Under the pieces are notes generated by a model. That model saw only the letters and a program-made list of their open reading frames with translations, was not told the DNA's origin and searched no databases. Below are positions 50,456 to 59,501 of a DNA stretch of 64,000 nt, one piece after another. The position numbers and the translations under genes were made by a program. The stretch spans positions 62,001-126,000 of the forward strand of contig SVJJ01000002.1 in the NCBI GenBank assembly GCA_015069045.1. The letters run 5' to 3'. The stretch is from Oscillospiraceae bacterium (GTDB lineage Bacteria > Bacillota > Clostridia > UBA1381 > UBA9506). Within the stretch, counting starts at the first letter, position 1, and each line of letters begins with the position of its first letter.

Positions 50456-52369
50456 TTAACCCTCTTTACTTTTTTGTTGCTCTAAATAAATCATTAAAAC
50501 TGATACATCTGCAGGACTCACACCGGAAATACGGCTGGCCTGACCTAAAGAGCGGGGACGAATCTTAGAAAGCTTTTGCCGTGCCTCAAGGCGAAGACCT
50601 GATAGGGCATCATAATCAATATCATCTCCCAATAGCTTGTCCTCCATTTTACGAAAAGCGGCCACCTGTCGCATTTGGCGACTAATATATCCCTCATATT
50701 TTATTTGAATCTCTACCTGCTCTGCCTCAGCCTGCGTGAGAGATGGTCTGTCTTCATCTATAGCAGCCAATATCTCATATGTAAATTCCGGCCTCCTCAG
50801 CAATTCGCTGAGCCGAATACCGGTAGAAATATCCGCCGAACCGTGTTGAGCCAGAAATTCTTTAACCGATTTAGATGGTGGAACAACAAGGGCAGATATA
50901 CGCGCAATTTCTCCTTCAATATGCTCTTTTTTTTCTAAAAAACGCTGATATCGTTCTTTACTGATAAGCCCAATGCGATATCCTGTTGGTGTTAAACGCA
51001 AATCGGCGTTATCCTGTCGAAGTAATAATCTATATTCCGACCGCGAAGTCATCATGCGATATGGTTCAGGTGTTCCTTTAGTCACCAAATCATCAATCAA
51101 GGTACCTATGTAGCTTTCTGACCTGTCTAAAATGAGAGGTACTTCTCCCTTTTGGGATAGTGCCGCATTAATGCCCGCAAGCAATCCTTGAGCCGCTGCC
51201 TCCTCATAACCGGAACTGCCATTGAACTGCCCGGCACCATAAAGGCCGCTAATCTTTTTAAATTCTAGGGTGGACAAAAGCTCTGTCGGGTCTACGCAAT
51301 CATATTCAATAGCATATGCCGTACGCATCATTTTAACATTTTCAAGGCCGGAAATAGTGCGAATCATTTCAATTTGCACATCCTCAGGCAAGCTGCTTGA
51401 AAGCCCCTGCACATACATTTCTTCTGTTTCTGCACCCATTGGTTCAATAAAAATCTGATGTCTGGTTTTGTCAGCAAAACGGACAACCTTATCCTCAATA
51501 GAGGGACAGTATCGCGGACCAACACCCTCTATTTTGCCGCCATATAAAGGCGATCGATGAAGATTATCCCGAATGACCTGGTGGGTTTTTTCATTGGTAT
51601 ATGTTAAATAACAGCTAACTTTATTTTCGCCGGGAACCTCAGTTTCAAAGGAAAAGGGTGTGACGGGTTCATCTCCCCTTTGCTCTTCCATTTTAGAAAA
51701 ATCAACACTGCGACGACTAATCCGTGCCGGCGTTCCTGTTTTAAAACGCCGAAGAGCTATCCCCTGATTTCTCAACCCTTCTGACAAACGATCCGCCGGG
51801 AACAATCCATCGGGCCCACCGCTATAGGATACATCCCCAATAATAATTTTACCCCGTAAGAATGTGCCGGTTGCTAAAATAACACGTTTGGCCTCATAAT
51901 AAGCACCTGTGTGCGTAATAACACCCTGTACACAACCGGATTCGCAGCAAATATCTACAATTTCAGCCTGCTTAATATCTAAATTTTCTGTTTTTTCCAG
52001 CGTATGCTTCATTTCTGTTTGGTAGGCGCGACGATCTGATTGCACACGCAGGGAATACACTGCCGGACCCTTCCCTTTGTTTAAAATACGGGATTGTAAA
52101 AAGGTTTTGTCGGCCGTTTTACCCATTTCGCCGCCTAAAGCATCAATTTCCCGCACCAAATGACCCTTAGCCGTCCCCCCAATGGATGGATTACAAGGCA
52201 TATTGGCTAAAGAATCCAATTGAATGGCAAAAAGCACCGTAGAGATACCTAATCGAGCGCTGGCAAGAGCCGCCTCGCATCCTGCGTGGCCACCACCAAT
52301 AACAATGGTTCCATATTGCCCGGCATAATAAGCCGCACCCTTGGGCAGCATTGTTTCTTGTTCCTTCAT
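50456..52369 (-). CDS. mnmG: tRNA uridine-5-carboxymethylaminomethyl enzyme MnmG
   Basis: MnmG with MnmE installs carboxymethylaminomethyl on U34 of several tRNAs using FAD. The 637-residue protein has the FAD-binding [20 protein letters not shown] (about residues 20-39), [19 protein letters not shown], and the C-terminal [20 protein letters not shown] chose ATG 52369, with AAGGA upstream, over a TTG six bases earlier. mnmE and rsmG, its usual neighbours, are not here; yicC follows instead. Confidence 0.96.
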   Translation of the reverse strand: MKEQETMLPKGAAYYAGQYGTIVIGGGHAGCEAALASARLGISTVLFAIQLDSLANMPCNPSIGGTAKGHLVREIDALGGEMGKTADKTFLQSRILNKGKGPAVYSLRVQSDRRAYQTEMKHTLEKTENLDIKQAEIVDICCESGCVQGVITHTGAYYEAKRVILATGTFLRGKIIIGDVSYSGGPDGLFPADRLSEGLRNQGIALRRFKTGTPARISRRSVDFSKMEEQRGDEPVTPFSFETEVPGENKVSCYLTYTNEKTHQVIRDNLHRSPLYGGKIEGVGPRYCPSIEDKVVRFADKTRHQIFIEPMGAETEEMYVQGLSSSLPEDVQIEMIRTISGLENVKMMRTAYAIEYDCVDPTELLSTLEFKKISGLYGAGQFNGSSGYEEAAAQGLLAGINAALSQKGEVPLILDRSESYIGTLIDDLVTKGTPEPYRMMTSRSEYRLLLRQDNADLRLTPTGYRIGLISKERYQRFLEKKEHIEGEIARISALVVPPSKSVKEFLAQHGSADISTGIRLSELLRRPEFTYEILAAIDEDRPSLTQAEAEQVEIQIKYEGYISRQMRQVAAFRKMEDKLLGDDIDYDALSGLRLEARQKLSKIRPRSLGQASRISGVSPADVSVLMIYLEQQKSKEG

Positions 52370-52424
52370 AACCAAATCCTTCTGTCTTTTATCACTTTGT
52401 TCTTACGCATAAACGCACGATTAT

Positions 52425-52453
52425 ATTATACCATTTTTTTGCCCTTTGTGCAA
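52425..52453 (-). promoter_or_regulatory. Promoter of mnmG-yicC-remA run
   Basis: On the minus strand TTGCAC (52448-52453), 17 bases, TATAAT (52425-52430). Confidence 0.65.
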
Positions 52454-52541
52454 CAAATTTTTAAAAAAAATACCGCTTTAACAAAATAATAGAAATAATT
52501 GGGTTAATTCATTACATTTTAGTTAAAATTTTAGATTTTAG

Positions 52542-52570
52542 TTGACGAATCGCAAATAAATATATATAAT
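52542..52570 (+). promoter_or_regulatory. Promoter of secDF
   Basis: TTGACG (52542-52547), 17 bases, TATAAT (52565-52570). Confidence 0.75.
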
Positions 52571-52603
52571 TATTTTATGTGACTTTATAAAGGAGGAAGA
52601 AAA

Positions 52604-53899
52604 ATGGGTAAAAGCATCACAAAACTTGTGATTGCAGTTGTTGTCATCGCCTTAGGTGCATATACCGCCCTGTTTGGTTTTAACATCCAAATCGCTGGTT
52701 GGCACATCAGTTATCCCTCAGCGTTAGATGAGGAAAACGGTATTCGACAGGGGCTTGACCTGGTGGGTGGCTCCGTTATCACCTACGAGGCACAGACGGA
52801 AACAGCTGAAGATTCTGATATGGAATCCGTTAAGAATGTATTGAGAAAACGCCTTGATGCCCTGGGCTATAGCGAAGCCACTGTAACCCGCCAGGGTGAA
52901 AAAAAGGTACGGGTAGAAATTCCTGCCATTCAAAATCCTGAGGAGGCTGTTCAAACCTTAGGTCAAACCGCGAAACTGACTTTCCGCGATTTTGAAGGTA
53001 ATATTGTTTTAGAGGGAACTGATGTCAAAAGTGCCACCGCAGCCTTCGGTCAGACCACCGAAAATGGCCCTAGCCAACACTATGTGCAACTACATTTGGC
53101 AGATAGCGGAACGGATAAGTTTTATCAAGCGACTCAAATCGCTTCCGCCCAGCCGGAGGGTAGTAATTTTATAGCCATTATGTTAGACGAAGAGGTCATT
53201 AGTCAGCCCTCCGTTTCAACGCCAATTAACCAATCCACCTGTATTATTTCCGGTGGTTTTCAGGATGCATCTGAAACACGGGAACTGGCTACCTTGATTA
53301 ATTCGGGTAATCTCCCCTTCTCTATTGAAGATGTTGAACTCCGCAGCGTTGGTCCTACATTAGGTGAACACGCTTTAGAGACAAGCTTAATGGCAGCCGG
53401 CATTGGTATTATATTGGTATTGCTATTCATGCTTTTTGTCTATCGTCTGCCCGGTTTAATGGCAGATATTGCCCTGGTATGTTATATCGCTATTGTAGCG
53501 TTTATTATGTCTTGGTTGCGAATAAACCTAAGTTTACCCGGTATGGCCGGTATTATTTTATCAGTAGGTATGACTGTAGATGCAAACGTTATTATCTTCG
53601 CCAGAATGAAAGAGGAATTGTGTTTAGGTAAAACTATTCGTGCATCCGTTGAGGCCGGATTTAATCGTGCATTTGTTGCTATTTTAGATGGTAATGTTAC
53701 CACCTTGATTGCAGCTGTTGTATTGTATTATTTCGGTACCGGCCCAATTCAAGGCTTTGCCATTACTTTGGCAATCGGTACGGTTGTCAGCATGTTCACC
53801 ACCATTGTTGTGACTAAGTTCTTGCTTCGTCAAATAGTTAACCTAAAGGTGCACAATCTCAGCCTGTATGGCGTGAAAAGGGGGAACGACCATGCTTAA
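52604..53899 (+). CDS. secD: Protein translocase subunit SecD
   Basis: SecD with SecF uses proton motive force to assist Sec export on the outer face of the membrane. The 431-residue protein has one N-terminal membrane segment, a large external domain (about 35-245; IRQGLDLVGGSVITYEA, the D1 signature) and five C-terminal segments with GMTVDANVIIFARMKEE. AAAGGAGGAAG is the ribosome binding site. It overlaps secF by 8 bases. yajC is absent. Confidence 0.96.
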   Translation: MGKSITKLVIAVVVIALGAYTALFGFNIQIAGWHISYPSALDEENGIRQGLDLVGGSVITYEAQTETAEDSDMESVKNVLRKRLDALGYSEATVTRQGEKKVRVEIPAIQNPEEAVQTLGQTAKLTFRDFEGNIVLEGTDVKSATAAFGQTTENGPSQHYVQLHLADSGTDKFYQATQIASAQPEGSNFIAIMLDEEVISQPSVSTPINQSTCIISGGFQDASETRELATLINSGNLPFSIEDVELRSVGPTLGEHALETSLMAAGIGIILVLLFMLFVYRLPGLMADIALVCYIAIVAFIMSWLRINLSLPGMAGIILSVGMTVDANVIIFARMKEELCLGKTIRASVEAGFNRAFVAILDGNVTTLIAAVVLYYFGTGPIQGFAITLAIGTVVSMFTTIVVTKFLLRQIVNLKVHNLSLYGVKRGNDHA

Positions 53900-54788
53900 A
53901 ATTGTTGAAAAATTTAAGTATACTGCCGCATTACCAATCGTCATTATCCTAATTGGTGTTATAATGTTTTTTGCACATGGTGGTTTTGCGCTGGATGTTG
54001 ATTTTGCCGGTGGTATGACTATGTATATTGATATGGGCACTGAGGTTGACTTGGAGGAGCTTTCAGCGTTCATTATCGAAAGCACGCCCGACGGTGTTAA
54101 TCCTACAACCCAGCGTTCTGATGGTACGCAGGTCATTATTAAAACTACCCCCATTGACACAGAAACTCGCGATGCCATGCAAGCAGCCATTTTGGAAAAA
54201 TACAATTTGGAACCTGATGCAGTACTCCAGGTGGATAATGTAAATGCAACAGTTGGTAGCGAACTAAAGCAACAAGCCCTTATGGCAACCTCAATTGCTG
54301 CGATTTTGATGTTGATTTACATTGCAATTCGTTTCGAAATGAGAACCGGTTTTGCGGCCATTATTTGTTTGCTCCACGATGTGCTGATCATGTTGGTTGT
54401 ATATGCTGTGTTCCAGATTCCAATTAACAGCAACTTTATTGCTGCTATTCTTACCATTGTTGGTTACTCTATTAATAACACCATTGTGGTATTTGATCGT
54501 GTTCGTGAAATCTATGGTAAAAACAAACGCGCTCCTTTTGCAGAAACTGTTAACATGAGCATTAAGCAAACCTTGACTCGTTCTATTAACACAACCATCA
54601 CAACGCTGCTGCCAATTATTATGTTGTTCATCTTCGGCGTAACCTCCATTCGACAGTTTACCATTCCACTAATGGTTGGTCTTGTTGCGGGTACGTATTC
54701 TTCTGTTTTACTGGCTGGACCCATTTGGGTATTTTTAAAGGATGTACAAGCCAAACGGAAAAAGAAAAAATTACAAAAAGCTCACTAA
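53892..54788 (+). CDS. secF: Protein translocase subunit SecF
   Basis: SecF completes the SecDF unit. The 298-residue protein has the N-terminal segment, the VDFAGGMTMYIDMGTEVDLE block, and membrane segments with IVGYSINNTIVVFDRVREIY, the conserved SecF motif; QTLTRSINTTITTLLPI follows. A short basic tail (KRKKKKLQKAH) ends the protein. It is followed by a strong terminator. secD and secF are separate genes, not fused as in Bacillus subtilis. Confidence 0.96.
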   Translation: MLKIVEKFKYTAALPIVIILIGVIMFFAHGGFALDVDFAGGMTMYIDMGTEVDLEELSAFIIESTPDGVNPTTQRSDGTQVIIKTTPIDTETRDAMQAAILEKYNLEPDAVLQVDNVNATVGSELKQQALMATSIAAILMLIYIAIRFEMRTGFAAIICLLHDVLIMLVVYAVFQIPINSNFIAAILTIVGYSINNTIVVFDRVREIYGKNKRAPFAETVNMSIKQTLTRSINTTITTLLPIIMLFIFGVTSIRQFTIPLMVGLVAGTYSSVLLAGPIWVFLKDVQAKRKKKKLQKAH

Positions 54789-54805
54789 ACATAAAACAAC
54801 ATAAG

Positions 54806-54836
54806 AAAAGAACCCAAGCCAAGCTTGGGTTCTTTT
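54806..54836. terminator. Terminator between secF and khpA
   Basis: AAAAGAACCCAAGC (54806-54819) with GCTTGGGTTCTTTT (54823-54836), triloop; T-runs on both strands between convergent genes. Confidence 0.92.
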
Positions 54837-54861
54837 TATGGTTTTTATCAAATGACAAAAA

Positions 54862-55089
54862 CTAAATGATTTCCACAACAACACGTTTGTTGTCACGGCT
54901 GGCGGCTGCTTGCATAACAGTACGAATAGACTGTGCAATTCTGCCTTTTTTGCCAATAACCTTGCCCATATCTCCATCAGCAACCCGCAACTCTAAAAGA
55001 ACAGACTGCTCTTTTACAATTTCACGAACATCAACCGAATCAGGATAATCTACCAAGGATTTGGCAAGAACTTCCAACAATTCTTTCAT
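54862..55089 (-). CDS. khpA: KH-domain RNA-binding protein KhpA
   Basis: The 75-residue protein is a KH domain (MKELLEVLAKSLVDYPDSVD, then GDMGKVIGKKGRIAQSIR with the GxxG loop). KhpA pairs with KhpB/Jag to bind small RNAs and affect cell division in streptococci. It ends the ylxM-ffh-rpsP-khpA run. GGAGGCTGA precedes the ATG. Confidence 0.94.
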   Translation of the reverse strand: MKELLEVLAKSLVDYPDSVDVREIVKEQSVLLELRVADGDMGKVIGKKGRIAQSIRTVMQAAASRDNKRVVVEII

Positions 55090-55126
55090 GTTGTCAGCCT
55101 CCTAAAACATACGAACTTACTTTGCC

Positions 55127-55372
55127 TTACTGAATGATGCCGCTCTTTTTAAGCAGACCCTTAACAGTATCTGTAGGCTGTGCGCCATTACTCAGCCATT
55201 TCTGTGCCTTTTCTGCATCAATTTTGATTTCAGAAGGACTTGTTAAAGGATTGTAGGTACCGATTGCTTCGATAAATCTACCATCTCTGGGATAACGGGA
55301 ATCTGCTACAACAACTCTGTAAAACGGAGCCTTCTTCGCACCCATTCTTTTTAATCTCATTTTTACTGCCAT
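55127..55372 (-). CDS. rpsP: 30S ribosomal protein S16
   Basis: The 81-residue protein starts [20 protein letters not shown], the S16 N-terminus, with [20 protein letters not shown] after it. I chose ATG 55372 because TTGGAGGTGA precedes it; the frame is open 9 codons further upstream without support. It lies between ffh and khpA as in many Firmicutes, though rimM, trmD and rplS that usually follow are absent. Confidence 0.97.
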   Translation of the reverse strand: MAVKMRLKRMGAKKAPFYRVVVADSRYPRDGRFIEAIGTYNPLTSPSEIKIDAEKAQKWLSNGAQPTDTVKGLLKKSGIIQ

Positions 55373-55441
55373 GTATTTCACCTCCAATTTATTACACATT
55401 TATATAAACCACACAGGTGATTTAACAAAAATTTTTAAACC

Positions 55442-56776
55442 TTAACGCCGTTTTTTTCGTTTCATCATACGGCCAAATCCTCCGCCGGAAAATTGTTTCA
55501 TCATTTTTTGCATCTGTTCAAATTGTTTAAGTAACAAATTAACATCTTGAACACTGTTTCCACTACCTGCTGCTATTCTCTTTTTGCGGCTGGCATTAAT
55601 AATGGAAGGATTGTGTCGTTCTCCTTTTGTCATAGACTGAATAATGGCCTCTAACCGCAACATGCGTCTATCATCAATATCAACATTTTCCAAAGCTTTA
55701 GCATTAACACCGGGCAACATAGTCACAAGTTGGGAAAGAGAGCCCATTTTTTTCATCTGCTGCAGTTGATCTAAAAAATCTTCTAAATCAAATTGATTTT
55801 TTCTGATTTTTGCTTCCAAAGCCGCTGCTGATTTTTCATCAATAGCTTGTTCTGCCTTTTCAATTAAAGACATAACATCGCCACTACCCAAAATGCGAGA
55901 TGCCATCCGCTCGGGATGAAAAGCTTCAATATCCGATAGTTTTTCACCAACACCAACAAATTTAATTGGTTTACCGGTTACGGCTTTAACAGAAAGCGCC
56001 GCACCCCCTCTGGTGTCACCATCTAACTTGGTCATAACCACGCCGGTAATTTCCAAAAGATTGTTAAAACTCTCTGCAATGTTAACGGCATCCTGACCGG
56101 TCATAGCATCTATTGTCAGTAAAATTTCTTCCGGCTCAACAGCTGCTTTAATATCAGCAAGTTCCTGCATTAATACCTCATCAATATGCAAACGTCCTGC
56201 TGTGTCAATAATCACAAAGTCATTACCATGGGCCTTTGCGTGGGAAATAGCATTTTGAGCAATGGTAACAGCATTCTTGCAATCCTCCATTTTAAAAACA
56301 GGAATATCAATTTGCTTACCCACAACCTCTAACTGCCGAATAGCAGCAGGACGATATATGTCGCATGCAACTAATAAAGGACGTTTATTGTGTTGCTTCC
56401 GCATGTATCCGGCCAATTTTGCGCAAAATGTTGTTTTACCTGCGCCTTGCAAACCCGCCATAAGCACAACGGTTGGTGTTCGTTTACCAAACTCAATACG
56501 GACATTTTTGCCCCCCATTAAAAGGGTTAGTTCGTCATTAACAATTTTAATGATTTGCTGACCTGGTGTTAAGCTTTCCATAACGGCACGGCCTGCTGCC
56601 TGCTCCGATACCCGACCAATAAAATCTTTGACAACTTTAAAGTTAACATCAGCCTCTAAAAGGGCCAACTTAATTTCACGCATGGATTCTTTTAAATCCT
56701 TTTCCGTAACAACGCCCTTGCCCTTGAGCTTTTTAAAGGCCATAGTCAGTTTTTCCGATAAATTTTCAAATGCCAC
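55442..56776 (-). CDS. ffh: Signal recognition particle protein Ffh
   Basis: Ffh binds signal sequences and 4.5S/SRP RNA and docks on FtsY. The protein has the N domain (MAFENLSEKLTMAFKKLKGK), the G domain with MAGLQGAGKTTFCAKLAGYM, DTAGRLHID and TKLDGDTRGGAALSV, and a Met-rich M domain (about 330-444; FEQMQKMMKQFSGGGFG). I chose GTG 56776 as start: it gives the typical MAFE N-terminus and an 8-base spacing from GGAGG, whereas ATG 56782 is only two bases away. Length 444. Confidence 0.96.
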   Translation of the reverse strand: MAFENLSEKLTMAFKKLKGKGVVTEKDLKESMREIKLALLEADVNFKVVKDFIGRVSEQAAGRAVMESLTPGQQIIKIVNDELTLLMGGKNVRIEFGKRTPTVVLMAGLQGAGKTTFCAKLAGYMRKQHNKRPLLVACDIYRPAAIRQLEVVGKQIDIPVFKMEDCKNAVTIAQNAISHAKAHGNDFVIIDTAGRLHIDEVLMQELADIKAAVEPEEILLTIDAMTGQDAVNIAESFNNLLEITGVVMTKLDGDTRGGAALSVKAVTGKPIKFVGVGEKLSDIEAFHPERMASRILGSGDVMSLIEKAEQAIDEKSAAALEAKIRKNQFDLEDFLDQLQQMKKMGSLSQLVTMLPGVNAKALENVDIDDRRMLRLEAIIQSMTKGERHNPSIINASRKKRIAAGSGNSVQDVNLLLKQFEQMQKMMKQFSGGGFGRMMKRKKRR

Positions 56777-56808
56777 TGTCATGGCCTCCTCCGCAAAAGA
56801 ATATATGG

Positions 56809-57177
56809 TTACAGATCAACTGTAACACTTTTTATCTTCTCCTCAAGCTCACTGAGGGCATCAGACATTTTTTTAGAATGAAGATATAGGCTTGCATACT
56901 GGCGCATAGCCACAACATCCTTAACAATTTCTTGAATCTTTTCATCTGCATTCATAAATCGATTCACAAGGCCCAGCCGTTCCTCCATGGTAAAAAGAAG
57001 TTTCTCACCACGCTTAATGGTGTCCCGAACCCCTTGTCTGGAAATCTCCAAAGGCTCTGCAATTTCTGCTAAGGATAAATCTGCGTTATAATATAAATCA
57101 ATGGCTTGAGCTTGTTTGGGAGTCAGTAATTCCCCATAGAAATCATAGAGCATGGTAATGCTTAAATCCTTGCTCAT
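56809..57177 (-). CDS. ylxM: YlxM-family helix-turn-helix protein
   Basis: The 122-residue protein starts MSKDLSITMLYDFYGELLTP and resembles sigma-70 region 4: LTPKQAQAIDLYYNADLSLAEIAEPLE, ISRQGVRDTIKRGEK. YlxM associates with SRP in streptococci and sits before ffh in many genomes. GAGAAGGTGA precedes the chosen ATG; the open frame runs 15 codons further across the promoter side. ftsY, usually upstream, is absent. Confidence 0.92.
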   Translation of the reverse strand: MSKDLSITMLYDFYGELLTPKQAQAIDLYYNADLSLAEIAEPLEISRQGVRDTIKRGEKLLFTMEERLGLVNRFMNADEKIQEIVKDVVAMRQYASLYLHSKKMSDALSELEEKIKSVTVDL

Positions 57178-57229
57178 AACATTCACCTTCTCTTTCGTCT
57201 GTAAAGGTTGTGACCTATACAACTATTTT

Positions 57230-57258
57230 ATTTTACTCTATATTATTTCTTTTGTCAA
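57230..57258 (-). promoter_or_regulatory. Promoter of ylxM-ffh-rpsP-khpA
   Basis: On the minus strand TTGACA (57253-57258), 17 bases, TAAAAT (57230-57235). Divergent from the rpsT promoter. Confidence 0.75.
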
Positions 57259-57359
57259 GTGTTTTTTTGAGAAAAGCTCATAAAATTCGATTCATTTGCA
57301 AGGTAACCCCACACAAAATAACTTTTTTCACATTTTTTTCATTTTTTAAAAAAAAACTG

Positions 57360-57388
57360 TTGATTTTTTTATTTATATGTGTTAGAAT
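57360..57388 (+). promoter_or_regulatory. Promoter of rpsT
   Basis: TTGATT (57360-57365), 17 bases, TAGAAT (57383-57388). Confidence 0.65.
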
Positions 57389-57425
57389 GATAGGAGTTAT
57401 TGAAAAGGCAGTGGAGGTGAATGTG

Positions 57426-57692
57426 TTGCCTAATATTAAATCCGCTAAAAAAAGAGTGAAGGTTATTAAAACCAAAACCCTTCGTAATCAAATGATTAAG
57501 TCAGCTGTAAAAACATATATTAAAAAGTTTGAAGCTGCAGCAGCTGCCGGTGATAAGGCTGTTGCTGAACCCGCATTTAACCTGGCTGTTAAAAAGATTG
57601 ACCAGGCTGTCAGCAAGGGAATCATGAAGAAGAATACTGCTTCTAGAAGAAAGTCCCGTCTGGCTCTTTTACTGAATAAGGTTGGCGCATAA
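57426..57692 (+). CDS. rpsT: 30S ribosomal protein S20
   Basis: S20 binds early to the 16S 5' domain. The protein begins MPNIKSAKKRVKVIKTKTLR when read from the TTG at 57426, exactly the conserved S20 N-terminus, and ends TASRRKSRLALLLNKVGA (88 residues). GGAGG lies 8 bases before this TTG; a GTG three bases earlier is closer than usual. A UUG start with weak initiation is known for rpsT of Escherichia coli, where S20 represses its own translation. The gene is monocistronic with its own promoter and terminator. Confidence 0.95.
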   Translation: MPNIKSAKKRVKVIKTKTLRNQMIKSAVKTYIKKFEAAAAAGDKAVAEPAFNLAVKKIDQAVSKGIMKKNTASRRKSRLALLLNKVGA

Positions 57693-57706
57693 GGTATGTT
57701 AAATGT

Positions 57707-57739
57707 AATGCCGTGTATCCAATTGGATGCACGGCATTT
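57707..57739 (+). terminator. Terminator of rpsT
   Basis: AATGCCGTGTATCC (57707-57720) with GGATGCACGGCATT (57725-57738), loop AATT, then TTTTTT. Confidence 0.92.
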
Positions 57740-57787
57740 TTTTACGTAAAACGGCTCTTGCTTTACATACAAACAGCCATTTTCCTA

Positions 57788-58102
57788 TTATATTTCTCCC
57801 GCTTTCTTTAACGCAAGCTTCGTCATAATCGGACCTGTTAATTCGTAAATCAAGGTGGCACATAAAATGACCGCACAAATTATGGCACCGTATTCCGGCA
57901 CAGCTGTTGTGGCAACCCGGGATAAGCCTATTGCAACACCAGCTTGAGAAATTAACGCAAGGCCGAGATATTTCGTAACATTTTTCTCTGCACGCATGAT
58001 AAAACTGCCTAAAACTGCTCCGCCAATACCGCCTGCCGCCAACAGTGCCATCAATTCCTCCAATACCTCAACCTTGTTTAAAACTAACACCAAAAGTTGC
58101 AT
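57788..58102 (-). pseudogene. C-terminal remnant of a cation:proton antiporter
   Basis: The 104-residue frame (MQLLVLVLNKVEVLEELMAL, then GGIGGAVLGSFIMRAEKNVTK) matches only the last three or so membrane segments of CPA-type antiporters, including KYLGLALISQAGVAIGLS and the C-terminal LTGPIMTKLALKKAGEI. A full protein would be near 400 residues; the first three quarters are missing because the upstream space is the decarboxylase gene. AGGGACAT precedes the ATG, so a short peptide could still be made. Alternatively it is a small homologue, but I think it is a deletion remnant. Confidence 0.7.
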
Positions 58103-58130
58103 AATTTCATGTCCCTACTCTATCTGAGTT

Positions 58131-59486
58131 TTATGTTATGTCTACAACGGGAATGCCCTCATTTATGCCAACAATCATACAGCCTTGCCTCTTCAGTTGT
58201 TGCAGATAACTTATTTGCTCTCTGCTAATAATCTCACCGGGCAAAATAATAGGAATACATGGCGGGAATGCTGATACACTTGTGCCGCATATTCGTCCTT
58301 CTGCCCTTTCCAAAGAAATGCGCTCCATGTCCCTATCACTAAGTGACAAAAAATCCATTGGCACTGAGATGGGTGGTAACTCTCCTTCTGTTACTGCAAC
58401 AGGCGACATAGATACATCCGGTAAGCAACTGCAATACTCCAAGGCTTCACCAAGATGATTAAAATCCTCGTCACTGTTGCACCATGATACCATAAGCAGC
58501 AGTCCGTATGTTGTAAACATTTCCGGATAAATACCAAATTGTTCTCGAAAAATTGTGTCTACCTCTGTGCCCGTTAATCCTTTATGACGCCAATCAGGCA
58601 ATAACTTAAAAGGGTCCTCCAGCGTGGGGCAGTTAAAGGCTTTTAGTTTTGCAACAATCTGCGCTGTCCTTTCCCTGCCAATCTGGGCGCTATAATCCAG
58701 CGCCTGCTCCATAGCAGCTAAAAGCAGGTATGAAGGGCTGCTGGTTTGGAGCATACGCAAAACAGACCGCACATGTTCAACATTGAATCCTTTACCCACA
58801 TGTAAAAGTGCGGTTTGGTTAGGTGCAGGTAAGGATTTATGCAGGCTGGTCACACTGATATCCGCCCCCTGTTCCATGGCTGTAGGCGGAAAACACGCCG
58901 AAAAAGGAAAATGTGCGCCGTGGGCTTCATCCACAAGAAGTAGTCCTCTGTGGGTATGTATAAGTTCCGCCAAACCTGTAAGATCTGCTGCCGCACCATA
59001 ATAATTAGGGCTGGTTAGCACTAATCCTTTTGCCATAGGATATTGCTTGAGTGCTCTGCTAACCATTTCAACAGATACAACACCGGGAATCCCTTCTACC
59101 CTTGAAGTCTCGGGGGTAATATACACTGGTTGAATACCACGAAGCATACAGCCATTTAGAACTGACATGTGGCAATAGCGGTCCACAAGCACAACATCAC
59201 CAGGAGAAAAAGCAACATACATCATAGTTAAAACGCCGCCTGTTGAGCCATTAACTAAATAAAAACTGTGCTCTGCGCCGTATAACTTAGCCGCCTTTTT
59301 CTCTGCTTCTAAAATAGTGTCTTGGGGTTGAATTAGTGCATCGGTGTCACAAAGCTCTGTGGTGTCATAAGCCAAAATGTTGGGAGGCAATATGAAATCT
59401 AAAGGAACATTTCCGTTTTTGTGACCAGGCATATGAAAGGACGTGGTTTCATGTTTGTTATGGTCCTTAAGCATGTCCAATATCAT
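58131..59486 (-). CDS. Orn/Lys/Arg decarboxylase family PLP enzyme
   Basis: The 451-residue protein is a fold-type I PLP enzyme of the basic amino-acid decarboxylase family: TTSFHMPGHKNGNVPLDFI at the N-terminus, NGSTGGVLTMMYVA, LLVDEAHGAHFPF and the PLP lysine in SVTSLHKSLPAPNQTALL. This short clade (relatives of YaaO/SpeA) lacks the N-terminal wing of the inducible enzymes. It probably produces agmatine or cadaverine for polyamine synthesis; substrate cannot be read. AGGAGACA precedes the start, and it follows hydF by 15 bases. Confidence 0.9.
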   Translation of the reverse strand: MILDMLKDHNKHETTSFHMPGHKNGNVPLDFILPPNILAYDTTELCDTDALIQPQDTILEAEKKAAKLYGAEHSFYLVNGSTGGVLTMMYVAFSPGDVVLVDRYCHMSVLNGCMLRGIQPVYITPETSRVEGIPGVVSVEMVSRALKQYPMAKGLVLTSPNYYGAAADLTGLAELIHTHRGLLLVDEAHGAHFPFSACFPPTAMEQGADISVTSLHKSLPAPNQTALLHVGKGFNVEHVRSVLRMLQTSSPSYLLLAAMEQALDYSAQIGRERTAQIVAKLKAFNCPTLEDPFKLLPDWRHKGLTGTEVDTIFREQFGIYPEMFTTYGLLLMVSWCNSDEDFNHLGEALEYCSCLPDVSMSPVAVTEGELPPISVPMDFLSLSDRDMERISLERAEGRICGTSVSAFPPCIPIILPGEIISREQISYLQQLKRQGCMIVGINEGIPVVDIT

Positions 59487-59501
59487 GGTTTGTCTCCTAT
59501 G

